Shown piece after piece: positions 45,044 to 53,009 of a DNA stretch of 64,000 bases. The first letter of the stretch is position 1, and every line of letters begins with the position of its first letter. Below the pieces are notes generated by a model. The model had not been told where the DNA came from. It did no database searches and saw only the letters and a program-made list of their open reading frames with translations. This DNA comes from Lachnospiraceae bacterium (GTDB lineage: Bacteria; Bacillota; Clostridia; Lachnospirales; Lachnospiraceae). The position numbers and the translations under genes were made by a program. Where the stretch lies: the NCBI GenBank assembly GCA_014804755.1, contig JAAUZE010000008.1, positions 226,109-290,108 on the forward strand, given 5' to 3'.

Positions 45044-47488
45044 ATGGGATACGTTCTGATCACGGGTGGAAATCTGGTCAATAAGGGCGCGCAGGCGATG
45101 GTCTTCGTGGCGGTGGATGAGGTGAAACGGCGCTATCCGGACAAGGAAATTGTTGTGGTGTCCGATATAGACGCCGCGAGAAGCGATGAAGCGCTTTCAA
45201 AATACCGCTTTCTGTTCCGTGACGGCGTCTGCCTGTTCGGATGGAAATATAAGCTTTTGCAGCACCGTTACGGAAAGCTTGACAGACATGGGGATGCGGC
45301 GTATATCCGAAAGCATACGGATATGATCATTGACGTCAGCGGATATACGTTCGGCTCCAATTGGGGGATTCTGGAAAATCTGCTTGCGGGATATCGCGCC
45401 GCGGTGGCAAAAAAGCGTCATATCAAGTTCTATTTTATGCCGCAGTCCTTCGGACCGTTTGAATGGAAGGGCTGGCGGAAGAAGCTCGCGGATCGTTATC
45501 TGATAGAATGGATCCGGAGTGCGACCGCAATTTACTGCAGGGAAATGGCCGGCTATGAGCTGCTCAGGAGACGTTACGATTTTCGTTTAGTGAAATATGC
45601 ACCGGATCTGGTTTTGACGAACCGCGGTGTGGACCGCAGAGCGCTTTTTCGGGATATGCCTGCGCCGCGTGCGGGAGAGGAAGCGGATGAGACAGCTTTC
45701 AAGGACGGGGCGGAACAGAGCGTGCCGGATATCGCACCGCACAGCGTCGGTATTGTGCCGAATATGCGGAACGACCGTTACGGGAAAGAAGAGCGGATGG
45801 ACGCGCTATACCGCAGGGTCATCGATCGGCTGTTGGAGATGGGGAGAACGGTATATATCATCCGGCATGCGGTACAGGATCTTGCATGCTGCCGCCGTAT
45901 CAAGGCGTATTATCAAAATGACAAGCGTGTCGTGCTGTTGGAGGATGAGACGGACTGCTTTGCCTACAGTGCGCTCGCCGCGCGTTTTGACTATCTTGTG
46001 GCGTCCCGCTATCATGCCGTCGTGCATGCCTATAAAGAAGGAACGCCCTGCATCGTACCGGGATGGGCGGTAAAATATGAAGAGCTGTTACGATTGTTTG
46101 AGCAGCAGGATTATGAAATTGATGTCAGGACGGCGCTTCCTGATGCGATGGATGGGCCGATCGCGCGCATGGAGGAGAACTATGAGGCGGAAGCGGTAAA
46201 GATCAGGGAGATTCTTGCCAAGCTTCAGAGAGGAAATGTGTTTGACATCATCAGTCCGCCCAAGGATCCGGGGAAGTTTGAACCGGATCGGTGGAATGTT
46301 TCTGCAATAGAGAAAACCAGAGAATGCGTTTCGTGCAGGATCTGCGCTGCGGTCTGTCCGCAGGATTGTATCCATTTTGAGCGCAAGTACGGTTATTATT
46401 TTCCAATCGTGAATGAGGCGGCATGTGTGCACTGCGGAAAATGCATGCGTGTCTGTTACGGAAATGTCGAAATGAAGGATGTGCCGTATGCCGCACCGCG
46501 CCGCGCGCTGACTGCGCAGGCGAAAGATGAGGAGCTTCTTTTGCGCGCGACGAGCGGGGGCGTTGTGACGGCAATGGTGGAGCGGCTGCTGCGGGACGGT
46601 GTATATGATAACGCGTATCTCGTGGAGGGCTTCGGCGACAAGTATCAGCTGAGAACACGGGAATTTCTTCCGGGAGAAGACTTAAGTCCGACACAAAAAT
46701 CCCGCTATGTGCCCGTGTCCCAGAGAAAGGCAGTAAAAGGGATTTTGTCGCATCCCGGTCAGCGCAGTATTTATGTCGGATGCGCCTGCGCCGTTTACGG
46801 CCTTTTGAAGGCTTTGCAGCTTTCCGGGGAGGACAGGGACCGGGTACTGATCATCGGCCTGTTCTGCGACCGTGCGCAGACATACGCGATCTATGATTAT
46901 TTCAGGCTGTTTCATAAAAAAAAGATAGAACGTAACGGGCAGCTGACGGAGATTTATTTCAGGGACAAGAGAGCGGGCGGCTGGCCCGGCAATATGCGCT
47001 TTACCTTTGCGGACGGGAGTCAGGTTGATCTCAGTGCGAAGGAGCGCATGGTCGTCAAGGACTTTTTCCGGCCGCGGCGCTGCGTGAGATGTACGGATAA
47101 ATTAAACAGGCAGGCAGACATTTCCGTCGGAGATAATTATACGGGAAAAAACAGCGATAAACGGGGAAGCAGCAGCGTGCTGTTTTACACCGAGCGGGGC
47201 GAGGCCGCATTTAAGCATTGCGAGGACGCGTTTGTGACGGCACCATCCTCGATAGAAGAAATCTGTAAATCGCAGCATGTGGAATGGGAGAAGACATTCG
47301 GCTGTACGCGGGACGGACTGCACAAAGCAGAGCTTCCCGACCCGCTGCTCAGCGAACATGAAGAAATGGTGGCATTGAGCTGTTATTCAGCCGGGGAGTT
47401 GGAGCTTCACTCTTATATCAGGAAAAAAAGCCGCGAAAAGAAGAAAAAGATGTACAAGGACGCACTGCGGGAGAGACTGAAATTATGA
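45044..47488 (+). CDS. Fusion: polysaccharide pyruvyl transferase + 4Fe-4S/F420 dehydrogenase beta-like domain
   Basis: A single 814-residue frame with two enzyme parts usually encoded by adjacent genes. Residues 1 to about 400 are a polysaccharide pyruvyl transferase: start VLITGGNLVNKGAQAMVFVA, IKFYFMPQSFGPFEW, SVGIVPNMRNDRYG, and the conserved FDYLVASRYHAVVHAYKEG. From about 425 come two 4Fe-4S motifs (CVSCRICAAVCPQDC and CVHCGKCMRVC), then a coenzyme F420 hydrogenase/dehydrogenase beta-type region with GGVVTAMVERLL, YVGCACAVYGLL and RPRRCVRCTDKLNRQADISV. The first part would ketal-link pyruvate to a glycan; the redox role of the second is unknown. GGAGGAGG precedes the ATG; it overlaps the flippase by four bases. 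Confidence 0.88.
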   Translation: MGYVLITGGNLVNKGAQAMVFVAVDEVKRRYPDKEIVVVSDIDAARSDEALSKYRFLFRDGVCLFGWKYKLLQHRYGKLDRHGDAAYIRKHTDMIIDVSGYTFGSNWGILENLLAGYRAAVAKKRHIKFYFMPQSFGPFEWKGWRKKLADRYLIEWIRSATAIYCREMAGYELLRRRYDFRLVKYAPDLVLTNRGVDRRALFRDMPAPRAGEEADETAFKDGAEQSVPDIAPHSVGIVPNMRNDRYGKEERMDALYRRVIDRLLEMGRTVYIIRHAVQDLACCRRIKAYYQNDKRVVLLEDETDCFAYSALAARFDYLVASRYHAVVHAYKEGTPCIVPGWAVKYEELLRLFEQQDYEIDVRTALPDAMDGPIARMEENYEAEAVKIREILAKLQRGNVFDIISPPKDPGKFEPDRWNVSAIEKTRECVSCRICAAVCPQDCIHFERKYGYYFPIVNEAACVHCGKCMRVCYGNVEMKDVPYAAPRRALTAQAKDEELLLRATSGGVVTAMVERLLRDGVYDNAYLVEGFGDKYQLRTREFLPGEDLSPTQKSRYVPVSQRKAVKGILSHPGQRSIYVGCACAVYGLLKALQLSGEDRDRVLIIGLFCDRAQTYAIYDYFRLFHKKKIERNGQLTEIYFRDKRAGGWPGNMRFTFADGSQVDLSAKERMVVKDFFRPRRCVRCTDKLNRQADISVGDNYTGKNSDKRGSSSVLFYTERGEAAFKHCEDAFVTAPSSIEEICKSQHVEWEKTFGCTRDGLHKAELPDPLLSEHEEMVALSCYSAGELELHSYIRKKSREKKKKMYKDALRERLKL

Positions 47489-49023
47489 GGAGTAAAAAAG
47501 CAATCGTAAATACGCTTGCGGGCGGATTGGGAACATTGCTTGTCGGTCTGCTGCAGTTCATCGGACGCATGGTATTCATTCGGTTTCTGAGCGATGAATA
47601 TCTGGGGATTTCCGGTCTGTTTACCAATATTCTGTCCATTTTGAGCCTGACGGAATTAGGATTGTCCACGGCGGTCTGTTTTTGGCTGTATCAGCCGCTC
47701 GCGGATGGAGATCAGGAAAAGATCAAAGCGATCATGCATTATTTCCGCAGAGCCTATTTTGTCATCGGCTGGGTGGTCGTTTTACTGGGCGCGGCGCTGC
47801 TTCCTTTCTTACCGTATCTGATGACGGGAACGACCGAGCTTGTCGATGTCCGCGCAGTCTATCTGTTATATGTGCTGCAGTCGGCGGTATCCTATTGGTT
47901 TTGGGCGTATAAGGCGACCCTGCTGCAGGCGGATCAAAAGCTTTATATCGTGCGTTTTTATTATGTGATTGCCAATGTGCTCGTCACCGCGGCGCAGCTT
48001 ACGTCATTGGCCCTGCTCCGAAACTTCATGGTCTATTCGGTGATCGGGCTGTTTTCGGCGATACTGGTGAATCTGTTCTCGGCGCGCGAGGTGGATAAAC
48101 GCTATCCCTATCTGAAGGAGAAGGAGTACCGGAGGCTTGAGAAGGAAGAAAAGAAAAGCCTGTTCCGGGACGTTTCGGGGATGTCCCTGTTCAAAATGAA
48201 CACGACCATCGTCAATTCCACGGACAATCTGGTGATCTCCGCATTTATCAACGTAAAAACGGTGGCGTTGTACGGTAATTATCAGGTGATCATCTCCGGG
48301 ATCTCGCAGGTGGCCATGCAGCTGTTCGGCGGAGTCACTGCGACGGTCGGGAATTATTATACGGAGGATACGAAAGAGCATAACGAGTTCGTCTTCCGCT
48401 GCATCCAGCTTCTCTGCTATTGGGCGTATACACTGATGGGGATTGGGATGTTCGTCTGCTTAAATCCGTTCATCCGCCTCTGCTTCGGTGCATCGCGGGT
48501 GTTTTCCGTGGAGCTTGTATTTTTGCAGGTGCTCTATTTTATGATCAACGGCTTTCAGCGGACGTCCTTTATTTACCGCGATGCCTGCGGGCTTTTTTGG
48601 AAAGGAAAGGCGCGGCCCGTCGCGACGGCTGTTTTGAATATTGTGATCTCGATCGCGCTTGTTCAGTATATCGGGCTTGCGGGTGTGATCGCGGGAACGA
48701 TCGTAAGCTGGCTTTTAACGACATGGTGGTACGACCCGTGCCTCATATACCGGCAGGCATTCTCGATGTCGCCGCGCCGTTATTTTTTCGGCTATGCGAA
48801 GGCTGCGATCCTTACGGCGGCGCTGTTTGCGCTGACCGTGTATCTCTCCGGTCTCCTTAAGTTCGGCGGCTTTGGCGCATTGCTCGTGAAGGTGCTTTTT
48901 TGCATGAGCATCCCGAATTTGGGGTATTATCTTTTTTATAGGGACAGCGAGGAATTTGCCTACTTAAAAAAGCTTGGGATTGCCATGCGTAAGCAGTTGC
49001 GATACAATAAAACAGGGAAATAA
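47485..49023 (+). CDS. Oligosaccharide flippase (Wzx/MOP family)
   Basis: Polytopic membrane protein of 512 residues with about 12-14 hydrophobic helices, beginning VNTLAGGLGTLLVGLLQFIG and containing LSDEYLGISGLFTNILSILS, FRDVSGMSLFKMNTTIVNST and DNLVISAFI, typical of the polysaccharide transporters of the MOP exporter superfamily. It would translocate lipid-linked repeat units across the membrane. Its start overlaps the stop of the fusion gene (ATGA), tying glycan modification to export. Confidence 0.88.
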   Translation: MRSKKAIVNTLAGGLGTLLVGLLQFIGRMVFIRFLSDEYLGISGLFTNILSILSLTELGLSTAVCFWLYQPLADGDQEKIKAIMHYFRRAYFVIGWVVVLLGAALLPFLPYLMTGTTELVDVRAVYLLYVLQSAVSYWFWAYKATLLQADQKLYIVRFYYVIANVLVTAAQLTSLALLRNFMVYSVIGLFSAILVNLFSAREVDKRYPYLKEKEYRRLEKEEKKSLFRDVSGMSLFKMNTTIVNSTDNLVISAFINVKTVALYGNYQVIISGISQVAMQLFGGVTATVGNYYTEDTKEHNEFVFRCIQLLCYWAYTLMGIGMFVCLNPFIRLCFGASRVFSVELVFLQVLYFMINGFQRTSFIYRDACGLFWKGKARPVATAVLNIVISIALVQYIGLAGVIAGTIVSWLLTTWWYDPCLIYRQAFSMSPRRYFFGYAKAAILTAALFALTVYLSGLLKFGGFGALLVKVLFCMSIPNLGYYLFYRDSEEFAYLKKLGIAMRKQLRYNKTGK

Positions 49024-49044
49024 AGCAGAAAGGAATAGACGGAA

Positions 49045-49890
49045 ATGAAAAAGATTATCATTACGGGGTGTAACGGACAGCTTGGGCATGCCATGAACAA
49101 GCGGTATGAAGCGAGCACGGAATATGAATGTGTGAATACGGATGTGGGGGAGCTTGATATTACGGACGTGGATGCGGTTTTAAAGTTTGTGCGGGAGATA
49201 AAGCCTTATGCGATCGTAAACTGCGCCGCTTACACGGATGTCAATAAATGTGAATCGGAAAAGGATTTGGCATTTCGCATTAACGCCATCGGTCCGCGCA
49301 ACTTAGCGATCGCGGCATCAGAGGCGGGCGCGAAGCTTGTTCAGGTATCGACGGATTATGTATTTCCGGGTACGGAGAATCGGGAATTGAATGAGTTTGA
49401 CGCGGTGGGGCCGGTGAGCGCCTACGGGAGCGGTAAGCTTGCGGGAGAACAGTTCGTGCGCGACTTCGGAAGCCGGTATTTTATTATTCGTACGGCATGG
49501 TTGTACGGGGAGGGTAAAAATTTTGTCCGTACCATGTTAAAGCTGTCCGAGACAAATGACAAGGTGCGTGTGGTAAAGGATCAGATCGGGAATCCGACCA
49601 GCGCCGACGAGCTGGCGGCGGCGATCGCCTATCTGCTGCCGACGGACAATTACGGGCTGTTTCACGGTACCTGTGAGGGAAACTGCTCGTGGGCGGAATT
49701 CACAACCGAGATTTTCCGGTTGGCGGGAAAAAGTACCGAGGTGGAATCTATCACGACGGCGGAATATGCGGCGCCTGCCAAGCGTCCGGCGTATTCGATG
49801 CTTGACAATTATATGCTGCGCATGACGACGGATTTTCAGTTTGCGCATTGGAAGGACGCCATTGCAGAATATATGAAAAGGGAGCTGTAA
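49045..49890 (+). CDS. rfbD: dTDP-4-dehydrorhamnose reductase RfbD
   Basis: NADPH-dependent reductase of the short-chain/RmlD family that makes dTDP-L-rhamnose. The 281-residue protein has the nucleotide-binding KIIITGCNGQLGHAMNKRYE, the conserved IVNCAAYTDVNKCESEKDLA, VQVSTDYVFPGT and the catalytic YxxxK in AYGSGKLAGEQFV. rfbA, rfbB and rfbC are not in the window, so precursor supply must come from elsewhere. AGAAAGGA precedes the ATG. Confidence 0.92.
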   Translation: MKKIIITGCNGQLGHAMNKRYEASTEYECVNTDVGELDITDVDAVLKFVREIKPYAIVNCAAYTDVNKCESEKDLAFRINAIGPRNLAIAASEAGAKLVQVSTDYVFPGTENRELNEFDAVGPVSAYGSGKLAGEQFVRDFGSRYFIIRTAWLYGEGKNFVRTMLKLSETNDKVRVVKDQIGNPTSADELAAAIAYLLPTDNYGLFHGTCEGNCSWAEFTTEIFRLAGKSTEVESITTAEYAAPAKRPAYSMLDNYMLRMTTDFQFAHWKDAIAEYMKREL

Positions 49891-49908
49891 ACAGCTCCCT
49901 TTTCATAT
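49871..49908. terminator. Bidirectional terminator at the end of rfbD
   Basis: Perfect 17-bp stem ATATGAAAAGGGAGCTG (49871-49887) with CAGCTCCCTTTTCATAT (49892-49908) and a four-base loop. The left arm is part of the rfbD coding sequence and the loop contains the stop codon. Confidence 0.8.
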
Positions 49909-49949
49909 ATCAAGACGATTTCAGTTCCAAAACAGTTTTATCGTCCAAG

Positions 49950-49971
49950 AAGAATTGCGAAGGCAATTCTT
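49950..49971. repeat. Dispersed palindrome, copy 2 (terminator-like for the minus-strand gene)
   Basis: AAGAATTGC (49950-49958), GAAG loop, GCAATTCTT (49963-49971). It abuts the stop codon of the minus-strand lipoprotein gene and resembles the palindromes at 13272 and 60563. Confidence 0.55.
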
Positions 49972-51135
49972 TTATTGGATATCGATCTTATTCCATGAAT
50001 CGCTGGGAATCAGCGCAACATAGGTTTTTCCGGTATTGATCTCGATCTGTTCTCCGGTCTGCTTGTCATAATAGATGGTCGGAGCAGACTCGGACGCTTT
50101 GCTCCACACGACTTCGATTGCCGTGCCGTTTGTGATGTAGTATGCGGAGCGCTTTGACGTGTCGATCGCATTATAGATCAAATAACCGTTCGGATCAAGC
50201 TGCGCAAACGTGGTATCCTGAAGCAGCAGATTCTTGAATGTCAACGGTGCATTGTCGTGCTGCGGATCAAGGTGTGCATCGCCGTATTCATAATAATCGT
50301 AGGTTCCCGTTTCTTCGTTATAGACAAGCTTGGAACCGTTGTGCGGGAACACGGATCCGAGATCTACCGTTGTGCAGGCAAAGGCGCCTTCGCGGTCGGA
50401 CAGATCAAGCTCCGTATTGGAAAAGAGATAGTGCGGTCCCGGATAATATTCATTATATTCGGTCGTATAACGCGAATTGCTGAATCGCTGTTCCAAGTCG
50501 CCAGCGCAGATATACTCGGTGAATTCGTAGGCCTTGCCATTGTTTACGCGCGTGAAGCCGCCGCTGAAATTTGCGGAGTACTTTCTTGCGAGCCATTCAT
50601 CAATATAGAAAGGACCACCGTCATGGCAAAGCACGGCGTTCCATTCCGCAGCAAGCATGATGTTTGTCTGCCTTGTGCTCCGTATGCTGCCAAATTGTTC
50701 GATTGCACCCCAGTCCTTTACAACCGCCATCAAACGGGTCACGCGGTTGTTGGCGGTGCTGTTCATAAGCTCATATACAATATCCGCTTCCGTCAGACCG
50801 TAATGCGGAAGCGCAATGGATTCATTATCTACCATGATCGCTACGGGACGCTGATCTTTCAGGCTCTCGTCAATCCACTCATTGGTAAGCTCGCTGCGAT
50901 ACATTCCCTCGCGGGTTTCTTCCTCAACCGGGGCGTCGGTCTCGTCATCGGTAAGATCATTGTCATCCGGCTGCGGGGGGTCGTCAAGATCTGAGTCGGC
51001 AGGGATAACGATTTCCGGAGTACTGTCATTCGTACTGGTATCTGTGTCTTTTTTGCCGCATCCTGCCATGAGACTTGCTGCCATGGATATACTAAGGAAC
51101 AGGGTAATTGTCTTTTTGTTGATCCGTTTTCTCAT
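49972..51135 (-). CDS. DUF3048 domain-containing lipoprotein
   Basis: An exported lipoprotein of 387 residues. The signal peptide ends in the lipobox SLMAGC with the lipidated Cys26, followed by an acidic, disordered linker (about residues 27-85). The rest is the DUF3048 domain: RPVAIMVDNESIALPHYGLT, EADIVYELMNSTANNRVTRL, IRSTRQTNIMLAAEWNAVL and a C-terminal region with WSKASESAPTIYYDKQTGEQ. Relatives such as YerB are cell-surface proteins of unknown function. The ATG at 51135 has GAGGAG upstream on the minus strand. Confidence 0.9.
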   Translation of the reverse strand: MRKRINKKTITLFLSISMAASLMAGCGKKDTDTSTNDSTPEIVIPADSDLDDPPQPDDNDLTDDETDAPVEEETREGMYRSELTNEWIDESLKDQRPVAIMVDNESIALPHYGLTEADIVYELMNSTANNRVTRLMAVVKDWGAIEQFGSIRSTRQTNIMLAAEWNAVLCHDGGPFYIDEWLARKYSANFSGGFTRVNNGKAYEFTEYICAGDLEQRFSNSRYTTEYNEYYPGPHYLFSNTELDLSDREGAFACTTVDLGSVFPHNGSKLVYNEETGTYDYYEYGDAHLDPQHDNAPLTFKNLLLQDTTFAQLDPNGYLIYNAIDTSKRSAYYITNGTAIEVVWSKASESAPTIYYDKQTGEQIEINTGKTYVALIPSDSWNKIDIQ

Positions 51136-51233
51136 AATGTCTCCTCTTTTCATGTTTCATCGCTGTGTTGTGAAAGGGAATCCAAAGGCCGTGCGTGCCG
51201 GACTATGAAGGATTCCAACCATGCGTTATTCTT

Positions 51234-51262
51234 ATTATAGCGCGGTTGTTTCCGACAGTCAA
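51234..51262 (-). promoter_or_regulatory. Promoter of the DUF3048 lipoprotein gene
   Basis: On the minus strand TTGACT (51262-51257) and consensus TATAAT (51239-51234) are exactly 17 bases apart. Confidence 0.75.
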
Positions 51263-51275
51263 CGTTTTCGACATT

Positions 51276-51320
51276 GCAATGTTTTGCCAATGACGGCGTC
51301 TTGCTAATGGCAAACATTGC
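51276..51320. promoter_or_regulatory. Inverted repeat between divergent promoters, operator candidate
   Basis: GCAATGTTTTGCCA (51276-51289) is the near-perfect inverse of TGGCAAACATTGC (51308-51320), differing by one inserted T, with 18 bases between arms. It lies between the two divergent promoters. Confidence 0.45.
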
Positions 51321-51322
51321 CA

Positions 51323-51351
51323 TTGAATTGTGCAGTTAAGCTTGTTATAAT
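51323..51351 (+). promoter_or_regulatory. Promoter of the GT-C-like membrane protein gene
   Basis: TTGAAT at 51323-51328 and TATAAT at 51346-51351 are 17 bases apart, about 85 bases before the GTG start. Confidence 0.65.
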
Positions 51352-51436
51352 CACTTTATTATTGAAATTATGGAAAAAACTGGCAGAGTGAGACGTTGGA
51401 AGATGCTTGATCGCTTTGCAGGAATGGAGGATTAGA

Positions 51437-52834
51437 GTGAAAAAACAATCGGAACGTTTTTTCTTTATTTTGTATATGGCGGGATTTCTGATCATGGCAA
51501 TCCCAATGGCGGTCCGTCAGCCCGTTGTCGACACGATTTCGGACGTTCCGGTCAGTCCGCCCGACGAATATTTCCGCATGCTGATCCCGAAGTATATCTG
51601 CGACCACGGAACGCTTCCGACCGGTCTGGAAGAAGAAGTCAGGATCACCGGATGCGGTTTCTCTTACGGTCTGTATAACACGCTGCCATACATTATCCAA
51701 GGCTATGTGATGCGTTTTGTCAGTCTGTTTACGGATTCGGACCTTACTCTTTTATACGCGGGGCGGTCCGTCAACATTGTTTTTGGCTGTATCATGGCCG
51801 TGTTTGTGTATCTGCTCGGAAAACGTCTTTTTGCGGACCGGCGTTTTCGGTGGCTTTTCTGCGTGGCGGTCATGTATCTTCCCGAAAATCTTTTTGTCCA
51901 CACTTACATCAACACGGATTCCTGCTGCCTGCTTGCGACGGCGATGATCCTGCATGCATTGGTATGGGGGTATCAGGAGGGTTTTCATGTCAAAAACTGC
52001 ATATGCCTTGCATTCGGGATCATTTTGTGCGCGCTTTCCTATTATAATGCCTACGGATATATTTTGACTGCCGTTCTGCTCTTTATCGCCTATTATGTGG
52101 TAAAAGAAAACGGGAAGTGGCGCTGCGATTTCAAAAAGATGATTACTTACGGGGCATTGGTCAGCATCCTTGTCATCATCGGCGCGGGCTGGTGGTTTGT
52201 GCGTGCATGGTTTGTCTTGGACGGAGATATTCTCGGTCTGAAAACCAAGGAGCAGCTGGCACTCATGTATGCGCTTCCCGAAACAAGTCCGCTGTATACT
52301 TATCAGGCCCGCGGCGTCGGCATCTTCCGGATGCTGTCGGAAAATCAGTTTTTCCAGTGCCTGTATGACAGCTTTATCGCCGCATACGGCTCGCTATCCA
52401 TCCGCGGGCACTACTGGACTTATTTTTCCTATAAGCTGCTGTTTGGAGCAGGGGTTTTCGGCGGACTGTGGAGCTTCGGCAACTTCCTCAGAAAAAAAGA
52501 GCGTAAAGTAAACGGGAAAGTGTTGTTTTTTCATATCAATATGGTGCTGTGCATGGTGCTTCCGCTCATCATTTTAGTCCGCTATGCCTATACCATGAAT
52601 TATCAGCATCAGGGACGATATATGCTGCCGGCGCTCATTCCTATTATGTATTACACGGTCTGCGGCATACGGGCGCTCTCTCAGGCAGGGTTCCGCGGAA
52701 AGCATCTGCCCGACCGGCTGGTGAACCTTGGCGTCGCGTTTGCACTCTTTATCGCTGCCGGAAGCTCGTTTTATATGGTCTTTATTCAGGCGCTTCCTGT
52801 TTATCGGGAAGTGGGTATGCGGCTGATCTATTAG
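51437..52834 (+). CDS. Polytopic membrane protein, GT-C glycosyltransferase-like
   Basis: A 465-residue membrane protein with about ten helices. After the first helix (FFFILYMAGFLIMAIPMAV) comes an extracytoplasmic stretch with PPDEYFRMLIPKYICDHG, similar to the acidic DE motif of DUF2142/GT39-type GT-C enzymes, then MYLPENLFVHTYINTDSCCL and a C-terminal YNYxHQGRYMLPALIP-like region that is typical of these families. A glycosyltransferase role with polyprenyl-linked donor is inferred. Translation starts at GTG 51437, six bases after GGAGG. Confidence 0.78.
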   Translation: MKKQSERFFFILYMAGFLIMAIPMAVRQPVVDTISDVPVSPPDEYFRMLIPKYICDHGTLPTGLEEEVRITGCGFSYGLYNTLPYIIQGYVMRFVSLFTDSDLTLLYAGRSVNIVFGCIMAVFVYLLGKRLFADRRFRWLFCVAVMYLPENLFVHTYINTDSCCLLATAMILHALVWGYQEGFHVKNCICLAFGIILCALSYYNAYGYILTAVLLFIAYYVVKENGKWRCDFKKMITYGALVSILVIIGAGWWFVRAWFVLDGDILGLKTKEQLALMYALPETSPLYTYQARGVGIFRMLSENQFFQCLYDSFIAAYGSLSIRGHYWTYFSYKLLFGAGVFGGLWSFGNFLRKKERKVNGKVLFFHINMVLCMVLPLIILVRYAYTMNYQHQGRYMLPALIPIMYYTVCGIRALSQAGFRGKHLPDRLVNLGVAFALFIAAGSSFYMVFIQALPVYREVGMRLIY

Positions 52835-52893
52835 ATACCAGGAAATGGCAGCAGCAACAGGTTTTTATTTTCCTAATTTTACAAAAAAAGATA

Positions 52894-52922
52894 TTGCATG
52901 GAAAAAACAAATCTGATATAAT
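52894..52922 (+). promoter_or_regulatory. Promoter of the DUF5722 gene
   Basis: TTGCAT at 52894-52899 and consensus TATAAT at 52917-52922 are 17 bases apart; the leader to the start codon is about 87 bases. Confidence 0.75.
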
Positions 52923-53009
52923 TTTCATACTCTCGCTTCACAATGAAGATTCACAATAAAAGTAGAGAGTAAGACTGACATAACAATACATTTTATGGAG
53001 GGAAAAAGG

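Larger units (their letters stand above)
51136..51436. other. Divergent regulatory region between the DUF3048 and GT-C genes (301 bases)
   Basis: No gene. It contains a minus-strand promoter (51234-51262), a plus-strand promoter (51323-51351) and, between them, an inverted repeat (51276-51320), plus leaders for both genes. Confidence 0.6.

Noticed and set aside
50257-50994. 245-codon plus-strand frame opposite the DUF3048 gene
   Set aside because: The lipoprotein with lipobox and strong promoter on the other strand explains the region.
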